NCBI GenBank assembly: GCA_008501825.1
Contig: QQUA01000006.1
Span: forward strand, 496,001 to 560,000
Origin: Planctomycetota bacterium
GTDB taxonomy: Bacteria > Planctomycetota > UBA1135
Direction of reading: 5' to 3'
Length of the DNA stretch: 64,000 bases
Part shown: piece by piece, positions 17,422-26,049 of the stretch
How positions within the stretch are numbered: the stretch's first letter is position 1
How the letters are laid out: each line of letters opens with the position of its first letter
Notes under the pieces: generated by a model
Databases searched by the model: none
What the model was told of the DNA's origin: nothing
Seen by the model: only the letters and a program-made list of their open reading frames with translations
Position numbers and translations under genes: made by a program

Positions 17422-17487
17422 GATCGGAGATGTGACTTTCGGTGGGAGCGGCTTCTGGGAGGTCCTAGGATCTAACCTGTCGCCAGC

Positions 17488-17856
17488 TTGAGGTCCAGAA
17501 AGCCAGTGGAAGACATCATCCAAAAAATCGAGGGGCACGCCCGCTACGGGCCTGCTTTGCGCCAGGCTTTGGAGTCCGGCGGCACCTTGGTGTTGAATTA
17601 CCACAGCCACGGCCCGGTAGGGCCGGAAGGCTACTGCGTGTCCATTTGCGAACGCCGCCAGGGAGATAGCCCTAGGCAATTGATGGGCTTAGAGGTGGGC
17701 TTGGAAGAATTGGTGCACATCCGCGGGTTCGGTCGCAGTCAGGACGATTGCTTGCCCCAATGCGCCGCCCTCGGCGATCTTTTGGCTCGTCACTATCAAC
17801 TCGACCAACCGCCGGAAATTTTCTTCCAGGGGAAGCCCTATCCAACCGTGAACTGA
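17488..17856 (+). CDS. Small conserved-looking protein of unknown function
   Basis: Up to 122 residues from a TTG at 17488. A GTG at 17506 is an alternative, and neither has a strong ribosome binding site. The sequence contains a compact core ([39 protein letters not shown]) with two histidines and three cysteines, and no signal peptide. I do not recognise a family. It sits between the divergent YjbQ gene and the convergent SirB1-like gene, and its codon pattern resembles its neighbours. Confidence 0.55.
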   Translation: MRSRKPVEDIIQKIEGHARYGPALRQALESGGTLVLNYHSHGPVGPEGYCVSICERRQGDSPRQLMGLEVGLEELVHIRGFGRSQDDCLPQCAALGDLLARHYQLDQPPEIFFQGKPYPTVN

Positions 17857-17914
17857 AGTGAATTGAAGGTGAGCTGAAAGCCTGCCTCCAGTTCTTATGG
17901 CCCACGGCCGGAGT

Positions 17915-19120
17915 TCAATCCCGAGGCCAGGCCAGACCGTTGCGCTGGTATCGGCCGCCTTCGAAGCCGGAAAAGAAGTAGGGAATCAGCGGGTGCCGGA
18001 TCGGAGTCCGGAGCGAATCGGCCTGCCACGATTCTTCCGGCAAATACTGGATGGTGGTGCCGTCGTCGATGAGGACGTGATACCAAGGCTGTTTGCTGGT
18101 CGTGACGGCGGCATCTCGGCCTGGCCGCGGTCCTTTGAACTCCGGATCCAGGTCGACCACCACCCCGCGGCGGTCAGATTCGGCCAAGCGCACTAACGAA
18201 CCAGGCCAAAACAGGGGGTGGATCGCCTGCCACTGGGCTTTTTGGTGATTTCGCTCCCACCGGCGCTGGTGGCCTTCCAATTTGCGCAGCAGGGACTCCA
18301 GGAAGGCCCCTTGGCTTTCTGCTTGGCCGACTTGTTGGAAAGCTCGGATCAGATTGCGCAATACCCGAGCGACGATGGCCTCGGTCGGCGTGGCGAGGCG
18401 GGCAATGGTGCGGATGGTCTGGGAGGACTTCGGATAGAGCTGGGTCAGTTCCTGCAGGTCGAGGAAGCGTCCTTCGTGGAAACAATCGATCAAAACCAGC
18501 TCTTTGCCCTCCTGAAAGCGCGCCAGGAAGTGGCCCGGGAAATTGCATCCTTCTACTTTTAAATCGAGGCGGCGGGCCACCAGCAAGAGCAAGATGACGA
18601 GGCTGATCGGCAAACCCTGGCGGCGTTCCAACACTTGCAGCAAATCGCTATTCTCGGGCCGGTAATAATCCACCTGCGCACCTCGCAAACCCTTTGCCAG
18701 AAACAAGAAACTAACCAGGCTTCGGACTTCCGGTTGAGGTTCGTTCAGGCGATATTCGGCCGCCAGACGATCCAGAGCCTCCCCCAGGCGACGACGCCGG
18801 AGCGGGCTTCCCAAGAAGTCGCTGAGCAACTCCATGGCCTTTTCCAAACGCCTGGGATTGCCTTCGGATCGAAGCCAGGCTTCCCATTTCTCTTCCAGCC
18901 GGCGCTGCTTCGCCGGCAGCAGAAGCTGGCCGATCAACTCGAGTTGACCCTCGGCCGGCGGTTCCGGCATCGAATCCAGGGCCGGGCCCAGGCGGTCCCC
19001 CAGGGCTTCCAGGTGTTCGACCACGGCCTTGCGGACCGCCGGTGTGTCGTCGTCCAGGAGGCGAAGGAGGTGAGGGAGTTGCTCGACGGGCGCCATACGG
19101 AGGGTAGATCTTTCAATCAT
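17915..19120 (-). CDS. SirB1-type transglutaminase-like protein with C-terminal YccV/HspQ domain
   Basis: 401 residues. Residues about 10-75 are helical with HEAT-like character (HLLRLLDDDTPAVRKAVVEHL). Residues about 90-260 form a SirB1/transglutaminase-like core: FLFLAKGLRG, DYYRPENSDLLQVLERRQGLPISLVILLLLVARRL, GCNFPGHFLARF, LIDCFHEGRFL. Residues about 305-390 match the YccV/HspQ hemimethylated-DNA-binding-like domain: FWPGSLVRLAESDRRGVVVDLDPEFKG, QPWYHVLIDDGTTIQYLPEESW. The same SirB1-YccV pairing occurs in the eukaryotic F-box protein FBXO21. Function is unknown; a cytoplasmic scaffold or protease-adaptor role is only a guess. It converges with 17488-17856. Confidence 0.82.
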   Translation of the reverse strand: MIERSTLRMAPVEQLPHLLRLLDDDTPAVRKAVVEHLEALGDRLGPALDSMPEPPAEGQLELIGQLLLPAKQRRLEEKWEAWLRSEGNPRRLEKAMELLSDFLGSPLRRRRLGEALDRLAAEYRLNEPQPEVRSLVSFLFLAKGLRGAQVDYYRPENSDLLQVLERRQGLPISLVILLLLVARRLDLKVEGCNFPGHFLARFQEGKELVLIDCFHEGRFLDLQELTQLYPKSSQTIRTIARLATPTEAIVARVLRNLIRAFQQVGQAESQGAFLESLLRKLEGHQRRWERNHQKAQWQAIHPLFWPGSLVRLAESDRRGVVVDLDPEFKGPRPGRDAAVTTSKQPWYHVLIDDGTTIQYLPEESWQADSLRTPIRHPLIPYFFSGFEGGRYQRNGLAWPRD

Positions 19121-19211
19121 TCTATGTTCGAAACCTGGCCGGCAAGGCGTTACGGAAAAATTCTCGATATAAATGTGATATCATTTTGGGATCATAGGCG
19201 TAGGAGGCCTC

Positions 19212-20078
19212 ATGATTCAGGAAAAAGAAATCCGCGTGGCCAACGGTTACCTGGCCTTGTTGCTGCTGCCGATCCTGCTGCTGGTGACCGGCTATGGCTT
19301 CGTCAACTCCATTCAGGCCGAAAATGCCCTGTTCATCACCTTGTTGGCGCTGGCCCTGTTGGTCGAGATCGTGTTGCTGTTCGGCTTCTTCATGGTTCAC
19401 CCCAACGAGGCTCGGGTAGTGCAGTTGTTCGGAGCCTACGTCGGTACGGCGCGGGATCCCGGCCTGAAATGGGCCAATCCCTTCTACGCCAAGACCGCGG
19501 TCAGTATGCGGGTTCGCAACTTCGACAGCGATCGCCTGAAGGTCAACGACTCCACCGGAAATCCGATCGAGATCGCCGCCGTGGTGGTTTGGAAGGTGGT
19601 GGACACGGCCGAAGCCATTTTCGAAGTCGACGACTTTGAAGACTTCGTTCACGTGCAAAGCGAAGCGGCGGTCCGCAACTTGGCCACCCAGTTTCCCTAC
19701 GACCAACACAGCGACGAGCAAATTGCCTTGCGTAGCCATACCGGTGAAATCGCCGACCAGCTCAAGGTGGAAGTGCAGGATCGTCTGTCCAAGGCCGGAG
19801 TGGAAGTCATCGAAGCTCGAATCAGCCACCTGGCCTATGCTCCGGAAATTGCCAGTGCCATGCTGCAACGACAGCAAGCCGATGCCATCATCGCCGCCCG
19901 GCAAAAGATCGTGGAAGGCGCCGTCGGCATGGTGGAAATGGCCTTGGACAAGCTTGCCGAGCAGCAAGTCGTGGAATTGGATGAAGAGCGCAAAGCCACC
20001 ATGGTCAGCAATCTCCTGGTCGTGCTTTGCGGCGAGCGGGCAACCCAACCCATCGTCAATGCGGGAAGCTTGTACTAG
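19212..20078 (+). CDS. SPFH/Band 7 membrane protein
   Basis: 288 residues. Two N-terminal membrane helices ([18 protein letters not shown], residues about 13-30; [21 protein letters not shown], about 40-62) precede an SPFH domain: [72 protein letters not shown], then the helical [35 protein letters not shown]. Such proteins oligomerise at membrane microdomains and act as scaffolds. AGGAGG lies 6 bases before the ATG. A small Arc-like DNA-binding protein follows after 9 bases, a pairing I have seen repeatedly in other bacteria and which suggests one operon. Confidence 0.9.
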   Translation: MIQEKEIRVANGYLALLLLPILLLVTGYGFVNSIQAENALFITLLALALLVEIVLLFGFFMVHPNEARVVQLFGAYVGTARDPGLKWANPFYAKTAVSMRVRNFDSDRLKVNDSTGNPIEIAAVVVWKVVDTAEAIFEVDDFEDFVHVQSEAAVRNLATQFPYDQHSDEQIALRSHTGEIADQLKVEVQDRLSKAGVEVIEARISHLAYAPEIASAMLQRQQADAIIAARQKIVEGAVGMVEMALDKLAEQQVVELDEERKATMVSNLLVVLCGERATQPIVNAGSLY

Positions 20079-20087
20079 GCCGGAGTT

Positions 20088-20300
20088 TTGGCCAAGCGCA
20101 AAGCTTTTCTGTTGCGGATCGATCCCAAGCTTTGGGACGGTTTGCAGGCCTGGGCGGCGGACGAGCTGCGCAGTGTGAACGCCCAGATCGAGTTTTTGCT
20201 GCGTCAGGCTTTGGCCAAATCGGGTCGTTTGCCGCCGCCGGGAGATCCCTCGGGAGAAGCCAAATCGGACTCGGAAGGCGACGGCAAGGCTGAGGAATAA
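20088..20300 (+). CDS. Arc-like ribbon-helix-helix protein
   Basis: 70 residues from a TTG start at 20088, preceded by GGAG. Residues about 4-43 match the Arc/RHH fold used by small DNA-binding repressors ([19 protein letters not shown], then [12 protein letters not shown]), with the amphipathic beta strand KAFLLRID expected to enter the major groove. The last 25 residues are polar and acidic and probably disordered. It directly follows the SPFH gene. An autoregulator of that operon or a membrane-associated adaptor are both plausible. Confidence 0.75.
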   Translation: MAKRKAFLLRIDPKLWDGLQAWAADELRSVNAQIEFLLRQALAKSGRLPPPGDPSGEAKSDSEGDGKAEE

Positions 20301-20384
20301 TTCCTGGCTGGCCTAGGAAGGGAGTCACAATGTCCTGGTTGAAGCGAAAGCCCGGACAAGCCCATTCCGGCCAGGAGAACCAAG

Positions 20385-21506
20385 GTGAGTTACGACCTGA
20401 TCATCATCGGCGGCGGCATCGCAGGAAGCGCCGCCGCTTTGCGCGCCGCTCAAAACCATCTGAAAGTGGCTTGGGTCTTGGGAGATAAAACCACGGCCAA
20501 GCGGTCTCGCGGATTGTGGGTGGCCAATATCGACAACATGGTTGGCATTCACGATGGAATCGTGAAAGAAAAGTTGTTGAAGGCTTTGAAGGGAGAACGG
20601 TTTCAGGAAGCTCGGGAAGTGTTGCAGCAATTACCGCCGCAACCGATCAGCACTCGCGATCTGATTCGCAATACGCAGCAACGAATTCAGGAAGAGTTCT
20701 CCGACTTTGTCGATGAGTACGGCAAGGTTGCCGACAGCGTCGAGCGCGAAGGGGAAAACGGACCGTTTCGGGTTCGCGGCAAAGATTTGGATTTGAGCGC
20801 CCCTTTTATGATTCTGGCTACCGGAGTCATGGATCGGCAACCGATCGTGCGCAAGACTCACAAGGGCGAAGAAGTGGCGCAACCTAACTGGGTTTATCCC
20901 TTTGCCAATCGCGAGTCTTTTCTTTACTGCCTGCGTTGCGAAGGCCATCTGACTTCCGGCAGCAAAACCGCGGTCATTGGCCACGGCGAATCCGCCGCCC
21001 AATTGGCCATGATGCTGCACGAACGCTATGAGTCGGTTTGTTGCGTCCTGACCAACGGCGAAGCCCCGGCGTGGAAGCCGGAATCGCAACGGCTATTGGA
21101 TCAGTACGGCGTCGGCGTTCACCGCCAGGCGATCGTGGATTTGCAGGGCCGGGCCGGAGATCTCCACGCCATCGTTTTGGAAGACGGCAAAGAGGTTCCG
21201 GTTTCCTTCGCTCTGGTGTCTTTGGGCCTTTATCGGGTGTACAACGAATTGGCTTGCCAATTGAACGCTGAGCTTGCCGATCCCGGGCAGCCCGAGGATG
21301 AGCGGCACGTGCTGATCAGCCACAAGGGAGAGACCAGCGTGCCGGGCCTGTTCTCGGTGGGGGACATGACCAAACGGCAAGGCGAGCCGGTGATGAAGCA
21401 GGTTTACACCGCTCAGGAGTACGCGGTGCGCGCGGTGGATACCATTGATTCCCGCTTGCGCGCCGCCCGGCGCTCCGCCGTCCTTGCGGAAAGCGGTCAA
21501 GTCTGA
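20385..21506 (+). CDS. Thioredoxin reductase-like FAD/NAD(P) oxidoreductase
   Basis: 373 residues starting at GTG with AGGAGA about 8 bases upstream. FAD motif LIIIGGGIAGSAAALRAA (residues 5-22). A redox CxxC (C182, C185 in YCLRCEGH) sits immediately before the NAD(P) motif VIGHGESAAQLA, the same place as the CATC of low-molecular-weight thioredoxin reductase. The C-terminal FAD signature is VPGLFSVGDMTKR. The first FAD half carries an extra insertion of about 45 residues compared with TrxR. Expected reaction: NAD(P)H-driven reduction of a disulfide protein or small disulfide. The glutamate in CEGH replaces the usual aspartate of CDGF, so the substrate may differ from thioredoxin. Confidence 0.8.
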   Translation: MSYDLIIIGGGIAGSAAALRAAQNHLKVAWVLGDKTTAKRSRGLWVANIDNMVGIHDGIVKEKLLKALKGERFQEAREVLQQLPPQPISTRDLIRNTQQRIQEEFSDFVDEYGKVADSVEREGENGPFRVRGKDLDLSAPFMILATGVMDRQPIVRKTHKGEEVAQPNWVYPFANRESFLYCLRCEGHLTSGSKTAVIGHGESAAQLAMMLHERYESVCCVLTNGEAPAWKPESQRLLDQYGVGVHRQAIVDLQGRAGDLHAIVLEDGKEVPVSFALVSLGLYRVYNELACQLNAELADPGQPEDERHVLISHKGETSVPGLFSVGDMTKRQGEPVMKQVYTAQEYAVRAVDTIDSRLRAARRSAVLAESGQV

Positions 21507-21516
21507 ACCTTCCACC

Positions 21517-21963
21517 ATGCATCCCCCCGAAGTGCCCGATTCCGGGCGGCTCCGCTACCGGGTTTCTCTGCGAACCCGCTGGTGCGATGAGGACAATCAA
21601 AGGCTCCTCAATAACGCCGTCCTCATGACCCTGTTGGAGGAAGCCCGCTTCTCCTATTGTTTGAAGCTGGACTTATTGAAGGAGGGTCAATTTCCTTTCG
21701 TTTTGGCCCAAACCAACATTCGATTCCTGCGCCCCGGCCGGGGAGGTTGCAACGTGGTGGTGGAAATGGCCACCATCCACTTGGGGCAAAGTTCGTTTCG
21801 CCAGGCCTATCGCATTCGCGACGCCGAACGCCACGAAGTCTGGTGCGAGGCCGAGGCCTTGTTGGTGGCTTGGGACAACCGCCACCGTTGCAAAATGAAC
21901 ATGGAATCGGAATTCCGGGCCACCATCGCCGCTTTTGAAGGGGAAGAAAGCCTTACCGCTTAA
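21517..21963 (+). CDS. Acyl-CoA thioesterase, 4HBT/YbgC-type hot-dog fold
   Basis: 148 residues from the ATG at 21517, 10 bases after the flavoprotein stop. The hot-dog fold is seen in RTRWCDEDNQRLLNNAVLMTLLEEARFSY (the family's RW-x-D...N--Y--hEEAR motif, with the usual catalytic Asp region altered to DEDNQ), VLAQTNIRFLRPGRGG and SSFRQAYRI. Such enzymes hydrolyse acyl-CoA or acyl-ACP thioesters as cytoplasmic oligomers. Its stop codon overlaps the stop of the convergent hydrolase at 21960. Confidence 0.82.
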   Translation: MHPPEVPDSGRLRYRVSLRTRWCDEDNQRLLNNAVLMTLLEEARFSYCLKLDLLKEGQFPFVLAQTNIRFLRPGRGGCNVVVEMATIHLGQSSFRQAYRIRDAERHEVWCEAEALLVAWDNRHRCKMNMESEFRATIAAFEGEESLTA

Positions 21964-22862
21964 GCGGGAATCCCGGATTCCCGGATCGACATTTCTTCCA
22001 CCAATTCCCCGGCTCGGGTAGCCGGGATGAAGTGCCCTTCCCCCGGCAGGAAAGTGGCTTTGCATTGCGGAATGTGGTCGGCCAGGTATTGGCCCATTTC
22101 CAAAGGAACGGTGCGGTCTTCTTCGCCGTGCCAAAGTCGGACCGGAACCTGGATGTCTTCCACCCCGAAACCCCAATCCCGGGCGTAAAGACGCAAATCC
22201 AAAGCCGGGCCGCGGCTGCCTTGGCGCATGGCTTCCCGCAAGTCGGTGTCCATCAACTTGCGAAACACTGGGTCTTTCAAGATGGTGGTCACTTCGCTTT
22301 CGGGAGATTGGCTGGCCAAAATCCGCTGCCATAGATCCGGGGTAAAGCGGAAGGCGAAAGCCATCGAGCCGACTAGAAAGCGGGGGAAGCCGGGCAGGTG
22401 CCTGCCGAAGGTGAAGGAAATCCGATTGAAGCCGGCCATGTGCTTGGCCACTTCCGGTTTGGTCAGGGGCGCCAGGCTGCACATGATCGCCACCCGGTCC
22501 AAGCGTTCGGCCAGTTTGTAGGCGCAGGCCAAGGTGTAGGGCCCGCCTCCGGACCATCCCGCCACCGAAAAACGGTCCACGCCCAGTTGATCGGCCAGTT
22601 CGCAGACGTCGTCGGGCCAATCCAAGATTTGACGGCCCGGTTTGAAATCGGAGAGGCCGTAGCCGGGGCGATCCACGCTGATCATGCGCAGGCCCATTTC
22701 CCGAGCCCGGCTCTCATCGGTGTCCCGCTGGAATCTGGAGCCGGGAAAGCCGTGGAACAGAAACACGGTGCGCCAGCCGTCGACTTCGTTGTCGACGTAG
22801 CCCAAATTGCGGCCATCCCGAAGTCGGATGGTTTTGCTGGGTAGGGGTTGGGTAGATTCCAT
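21960..22862 (-). CDS. Alpha/beta hydrolase
   Basis: 300 residues, no signal peptide. Oxyanion motif HGFPGSRFQRD, then ISVDRPGYGLSDF, nucleophile elbow GWSGGGPY with the catalytic serine, acid region RLWHGEEDRTVP, and catalytic histidine in GEGHFIPA. A cap region lies between about 145 and 225. The pattern fits the general proline iminopeptidase/epoxide hydrolase-like branch, but the substrate cannot be predicted. Convergent with the thioesterase, with stop codons overlapping by four bases. Confidence 0.85.
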   Translation of the reverse strand: MESTQPLPSKTIRLRDGRNLGYVDNEVDGWRTVFLFHGFPGSRFQRDTDESRAREMGLRMISVDRPGYGLSDFKPGRQILDWPDDVCELADQLGVDRFSVAGWSGGGPYTLACAYKLAERLDRVAIMCSLAPLTKPEVAKHMAGFNRISFTFGRHLPGFPRFLVGSMAFAFRFTPDLWQRILASQSPESEVTTILKDPVFRKLMDTDLREAMRQGSRGPALDLRLYARDWGFGVEDIQVPVRLWHGEEDRTVPLEMGQYLADHIPQCKATFLPGEGHFIPATRAGELVEEMSIRESGIPA

Positions 22863-22926
22863 GGAAGTTTCGGGGATGTCCTCCCCAGGTTAACACTGTC
22901 CACCAAATCCAGCCCCCCCTCGCGCC

Positions 22927-24648
22927 ATGGCTCAGGCAATCTCCCCACGTTCATCCAAAGCCAGTCGTTGGCGAGCCGCGGTATTGCTGCTGGTGCATTT
23001 GATCTTGGGCCTGCACATCCTTCATTGGCTCGTGACCGGCCGCTCCCTTGGGCCGCTGGAGCCGTCGGAAGGCATGGCCTTTTCCAAGCAGGGAGTGGTC
23101 AACGTCGGGTTGATGCTGTTCGCCGTCGCCATTTTGTCCTGCGCCGTCTTCGGCCGCTTCTTTTGCGGCTGGGCCTGTCACATGGTGGCTTTGCAAGACT
23201 TGGCCTTGGCCTTCTTGAAGCGTCTTGGAATTCGTCCCAAGCCCCTTCGTTCCAGGCTCTTAGCTTTGGTCCCCCTGTTCGGCTTCGGCTATATGTACGT
23301 GGTTCCTTGGATCTACCGAGCCTGGACCGGCGGCGGCGTCGGGGTGCGGGAAGTGGAATGGACCACCGAGCATTTCTGGGATAATTTTCCCGGTTGGGGG
23401 GTCGGCCTGGCCACTTTGGCGATTTGCGGCTTCGTAGTGATCTACTTCCTGGGAGCGAAGGGTTATTGCACCTACGCCTGTCCCTACGGAGCGATCTTGG
23501 GGGCGGTCGACGGCCTGGCGCCGAACCGGATCCGGGTCAACGACGACTGCCAACAGTGCGGCCACTGCACCGCCGCTTGTACTTCGAACGTTCAAGTTCA
23601 TCGGGAAGTTCGAGATTTCGGCATGGTGGTAGACGCCGGCTGCATGAAGTGCCTGGATTGCGTCAGCGTTTGCCCAAATGGGGCATTACGGGTGGGTTTT
23701 GGCACCCCGGCTGTTTTGGCCAAACCGAGAGTGGCCGACTTCAAGAAACCGGCCCGGCCCAAAGGGGCTCCTTCCTGGCTGGAGGAAATCGTGCTGGTCG
23801 CCGGCTTCCTGCTGGGTTTCTTCGGCTTCCGCGGCTACTTCGTCGTCCCGTTTCTGTTTTCCCTCGGCATCGGCGGGCTGGTGGCCTGGTTCGCCCTGGC
23901 TTTGAGCCGTCTTCTTGGCCGCCGGGACCTGTCCATGGGCGGGAAACCGATGCGGAAAGAAGGGCGCTGGACCGGAGTCGGAATGGCGATGGCCTTCTTG
24001 GCCGCTCTGGTGGTCTTGAGTGCGGCGTGGGGGAGTCTTTTGCGCTGGGAAGCCCATCTTCGGGACAAGCATTTTGCCCTGACTGCCCGAAGCCGTGCTG
24101 TTTGGTTCCAGCTTGAGCGGGGGGAGGGGGAAATCCTGATCGAAGAGCAAAGCCATCACGCCGCTTCCCTGAAGCACGCTCTTCGGATTGAACGCTGGAA
24201 TCCCTGGGCCAACCCGCAGAATCAGTTGGAATTGGCTTGGTTGCGGCTGATGGACGGAGATGAGGCGAGTTTCGAGGCTGGCATGAAAGAAGTGGTGGCG
24301 GCCGCTCCTCGTCAGACCCAGTTCCGGATGGACCTGGCCCACTTCCTGATTTGGCAGGGAAGGTATCCGGAGGCTCGCCAGGAGCTTCAACAGTGTTTCC
24401 AATACCATCGCCGTAAGCATCAGCTCTGGGCGGAGTTAGGGCTTCTGGAAGTGTTGGCCTCGAATCTGGATGAAGCCCTTCGCTGTTTTGAGCAGGGTTT
24501 GCAAGCCCTGGGCGAAGGCCATCCGGCGGAGGAAGCGAGGTTGCGAACCTTCCGGATACAGGTGCTTCGAGAGCAGGGCGAGACCGAAAGGGCCGAGGCG
24601 GAAGAGCGCAAAATCGAGGCTCTTTATCAGAAATTAGAAAAGCCTTAG
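22927..24648 (+). CDS. Membrane polyferredoxin with C-terminal TPR region
   Basis: 573 residues. The first part is NapH/CcoG-like: membrane helices at about 15-37 and 60-80, then FCGWACHMV, further helices, and YCTYACPYG. Two 4Fe-4S clusters follow (CQQCGHCTAAC and CMKCLDCVSVCP, about residues 199-250). After two or three more helices (about 285-325 and 350-370), residues about 400-573 are helical repeats of TPR type (WNPWANPQNQLELAWLRLMDGD, LAHFLIWQGRYPEARQELQQCF, LGLLEVLASNLDEALRCFEQGLQAL). Likely role: membrane electron transfer from or to a quinone or periplasmic partner. The TPR tail may recruit that partner. No adjacent reductase identifies the pathway. Confidence 0.83.
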   Translation: MAQAISPRSSKASRWRAAVLLLVHLILGLHILHWLVTGRSLGPLEPSEGMAFSKQGVVNVGLMLFAVAILSCAVFGRFFCGWACHMVALQDLALAFLKRLGIRPKPLRSRLLALVPLFGFGYMYVVPWIYRAWTGGGVGVREVEWTTEHFWDNFPGWGVGLATLAICGFVVIYFLGAKGYCTYACPYGAILGAVDGLAPNRIRVNDDCQQCGHCTAACTSNVQVHREVRDFGMVVDAGCMKCLDCVSVCPNGALRVGFGTPAVLAKPRVADFKKPARPKGAPSWLEEIVLVAGFLLGFFGFRGYFVVPFLFSLGIGGLVAWFALALSRLLGRRDLSMGGKPMRKEGRWTGVGMAMAFLAALVVLSAAWGSLLRWEAHLRDKHFALTARSRAVWFQLERGEGEILIEEQSHHAASLKHALRIERWNPWANPQNQLELAWLRLMDGDEASFEAGMKEVVAAAPRQTQFRMDLAHFLIWQGRYPEARQELQQCFQYHRRKHQLWAELGLLEVLASNLDEALRCFEQGLQALGEGHPAEEARLRTFRIQVLREQGETERAEAEERKIEALYQKLEKP

Positions 24649-24745
24649 GGATACCTCCTCAATTTTTCGCCTATCCTCGGTGGGGAACCTTTCCGCCACA
24701 TCCCGCCCCGGGTCTAACTCTCCCTCACCCTAGCTAGGCACCAAA

Positions 24746-25978
24746 ATGTCCCAGTCGCAACCTCGTCTCGTCCTGGTTCTGCTGCTCATAGCCCTTTTGG
24801 CCGGGTTCGCCGGTCTCGCCTTTTCCGGCGCTTCCTGGTCTCCCTTCAATCTGGACGCTTCTGCCGATCAGGGCAGCCGCGGGTCCACCGGACCCGACGT
24901 CTATCTGTTCGATCTCTACGAAATTCAGCGCTGGGGACGAGTGGGGGACATCACCTCCTTCTCCTTCGGCACCGAGTCGTGCAACCAAGGCGACACCCCG
25001 GTGAAGTGGATTGAGAACACACCGGAACACCCGGTGATCTCTCAGGAGCTTTACCGTCTTCATGATGGTCGCTTCGAGCAGATCGGCCTGAGTTGGGTGA
25101 AACACGGTTTCGCTTCCTTGAACGAGGACCAATGCGGCAACTGTACCCACAACAACTCCAGCGAGTTGGGACCGGGTTGCTCCGACCCCTACAGCGCCGG
25201 CTTGAACGGCTTCCAACTTTCTTTGGGACCGAGGAGCGAGATCAACGCCTTTACCGGCGATTTCCCCTACCCGCCTGGTGGTGGCATCGCTTTTGGAACC
25301 TTGCCCCGGCGTTTGCAGGTTCACACCAACGATTTGGATCCGGCTCAGTACCCCGGCGCTCGTTACTTCGCCCAGGGTTACTACATCAACGCCGATGACG
25401 TTGCCGCCGGCAATGCTTTGAACAACGCTTCCCACCGGGAAGTGACGGTGAGCGGAACCTATCCGGATCTGTTCCTGAACTTGTCCAGCACCACCCAACA
25501 CTTCTTCCCGGCGATTTACGCTTGGCGCGACATCGATCCGAGCGTCACCATTCAACCGGTGAAGATGCCGAATGAAGGCTACTTGATTCTGGGTTACAAA
25601 GTCACCGACAACATGAACGGGACTTGGACTTACGAGTACGCCTTGCACAATCACAACAGTGATTTGGGTGCCCGGGCATTTGCGGTTCCGATTCCCCAGG
25701 GCGTGACCGTGACCGATCTCGGTTTCCACGACGTCGATCACCACAGTGGCGAACCGTATTCCGGCGCCGACTGGACTACCTTGACCATGCAAGGTCACCA
25801 AGTTTGGGCCACGGCGGCCTTCTCTTCCAACCCGAACGCCAACGCGCTTCGGTGGGGCACCTTGTACAACTTCCGCTTTACTGCGGATTCGCCTCCCGCC
25901 CCGGCTAACGCCGTGGTCGGCGTGTTCAAGCCGTCCAACCCCGACCGGGTCTTCGTTCCCGCCGTCGCCCCGCAATAA
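24746..25978 (+). CDS. Secreted protein of unknown function
   Basis: 410 residues with an N-terminal hydrophobic export signal (PRLVLVLLLIALLAGFAGLAF). The mature protein is beta-rich with several cysteine-containing turns (SCNQGDTPVKWIENTPEHP, QCGNCTHNNSSELGPGC), then segments such as YALHNHNSDLGARAFAVPIP and HDVDHHSGEPYSGADW with clustered histidines and aspartates that could bind metal. I do not recognise a characterised family; the style is that of planctomycete-type secreted orphans. A strong terminator follows, so it is probably a single-gene transcript. The long opposite-strand frame over this gene is a shadow. Confidence 0.75.
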   Translation: MSQSQPRLVLVLLLIALLAGFAGLAFSGASWSPFNLDASADQGSRGSTGPDVYLFDLYEIQRWGRVGDITSFSFGTESCNQGDTPVKWIENTPEHPVISQELYRLHDGRFEQIGLSWVKHGFASLNEDQCGNCTHNNSSELGPGCSDPYSAGLNGFQLSLGPRSEINAFTGDFPYPPGGGIAFGTLPRRLQVHTNDLDPAQYPGARYFAQGYYINADDVAAGNALNNASHREVTVSGTYPDLFLNLSSTTQHFFPAIYAWRDIDPSVTIQPVKMPNEGYLILGYKVTDNMNGTWTYEYALHNHNSDLGARAFAVPIPQGVTVTDLGFHDVDHHSGEPYSGADWTTLTMQGHQVWATAAFSSNPNANALRWGTLYNFRFTADSPPAPANAVVGVFKPSNPDRVFVPAVAPQ

Positions 25979-26010
25979 AGCCTCCGCCCATCTTCGGCCT
26001 CAGGCTTCCG

Positions 26011-26040
26011 CCGCCCCGCTCCCCGCGGGGCGGTTTTTTT
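26011..26040 (+). terminator. Strong intrinsic terminator
   Basis: Perfect 8-bp stem CCGCCCCG (26011-26018) with CGGGGCGG (26026-26033), 7-base loop, followed directly by seven T. It ends the plus-strand transcript of the secreted protein at 24746-25978. Confidence 0.93.
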
Positions 26041-26049
26041 AATGAGGTT

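Noticed and set aside
20330-20384. Possible leader peptide starting MSWLKRKPG before the flavoprotein
   Set aside because: It runs out of frame into the flavoprotein gene with arginine-rich nonsense, so there is no support for translation.
24734-25975. 413-residue open frame opposite the secreted protein at 24746
   Set aside because: The plus strand has a signal peptide and a terminator in the right place; the opposite frame has neither.
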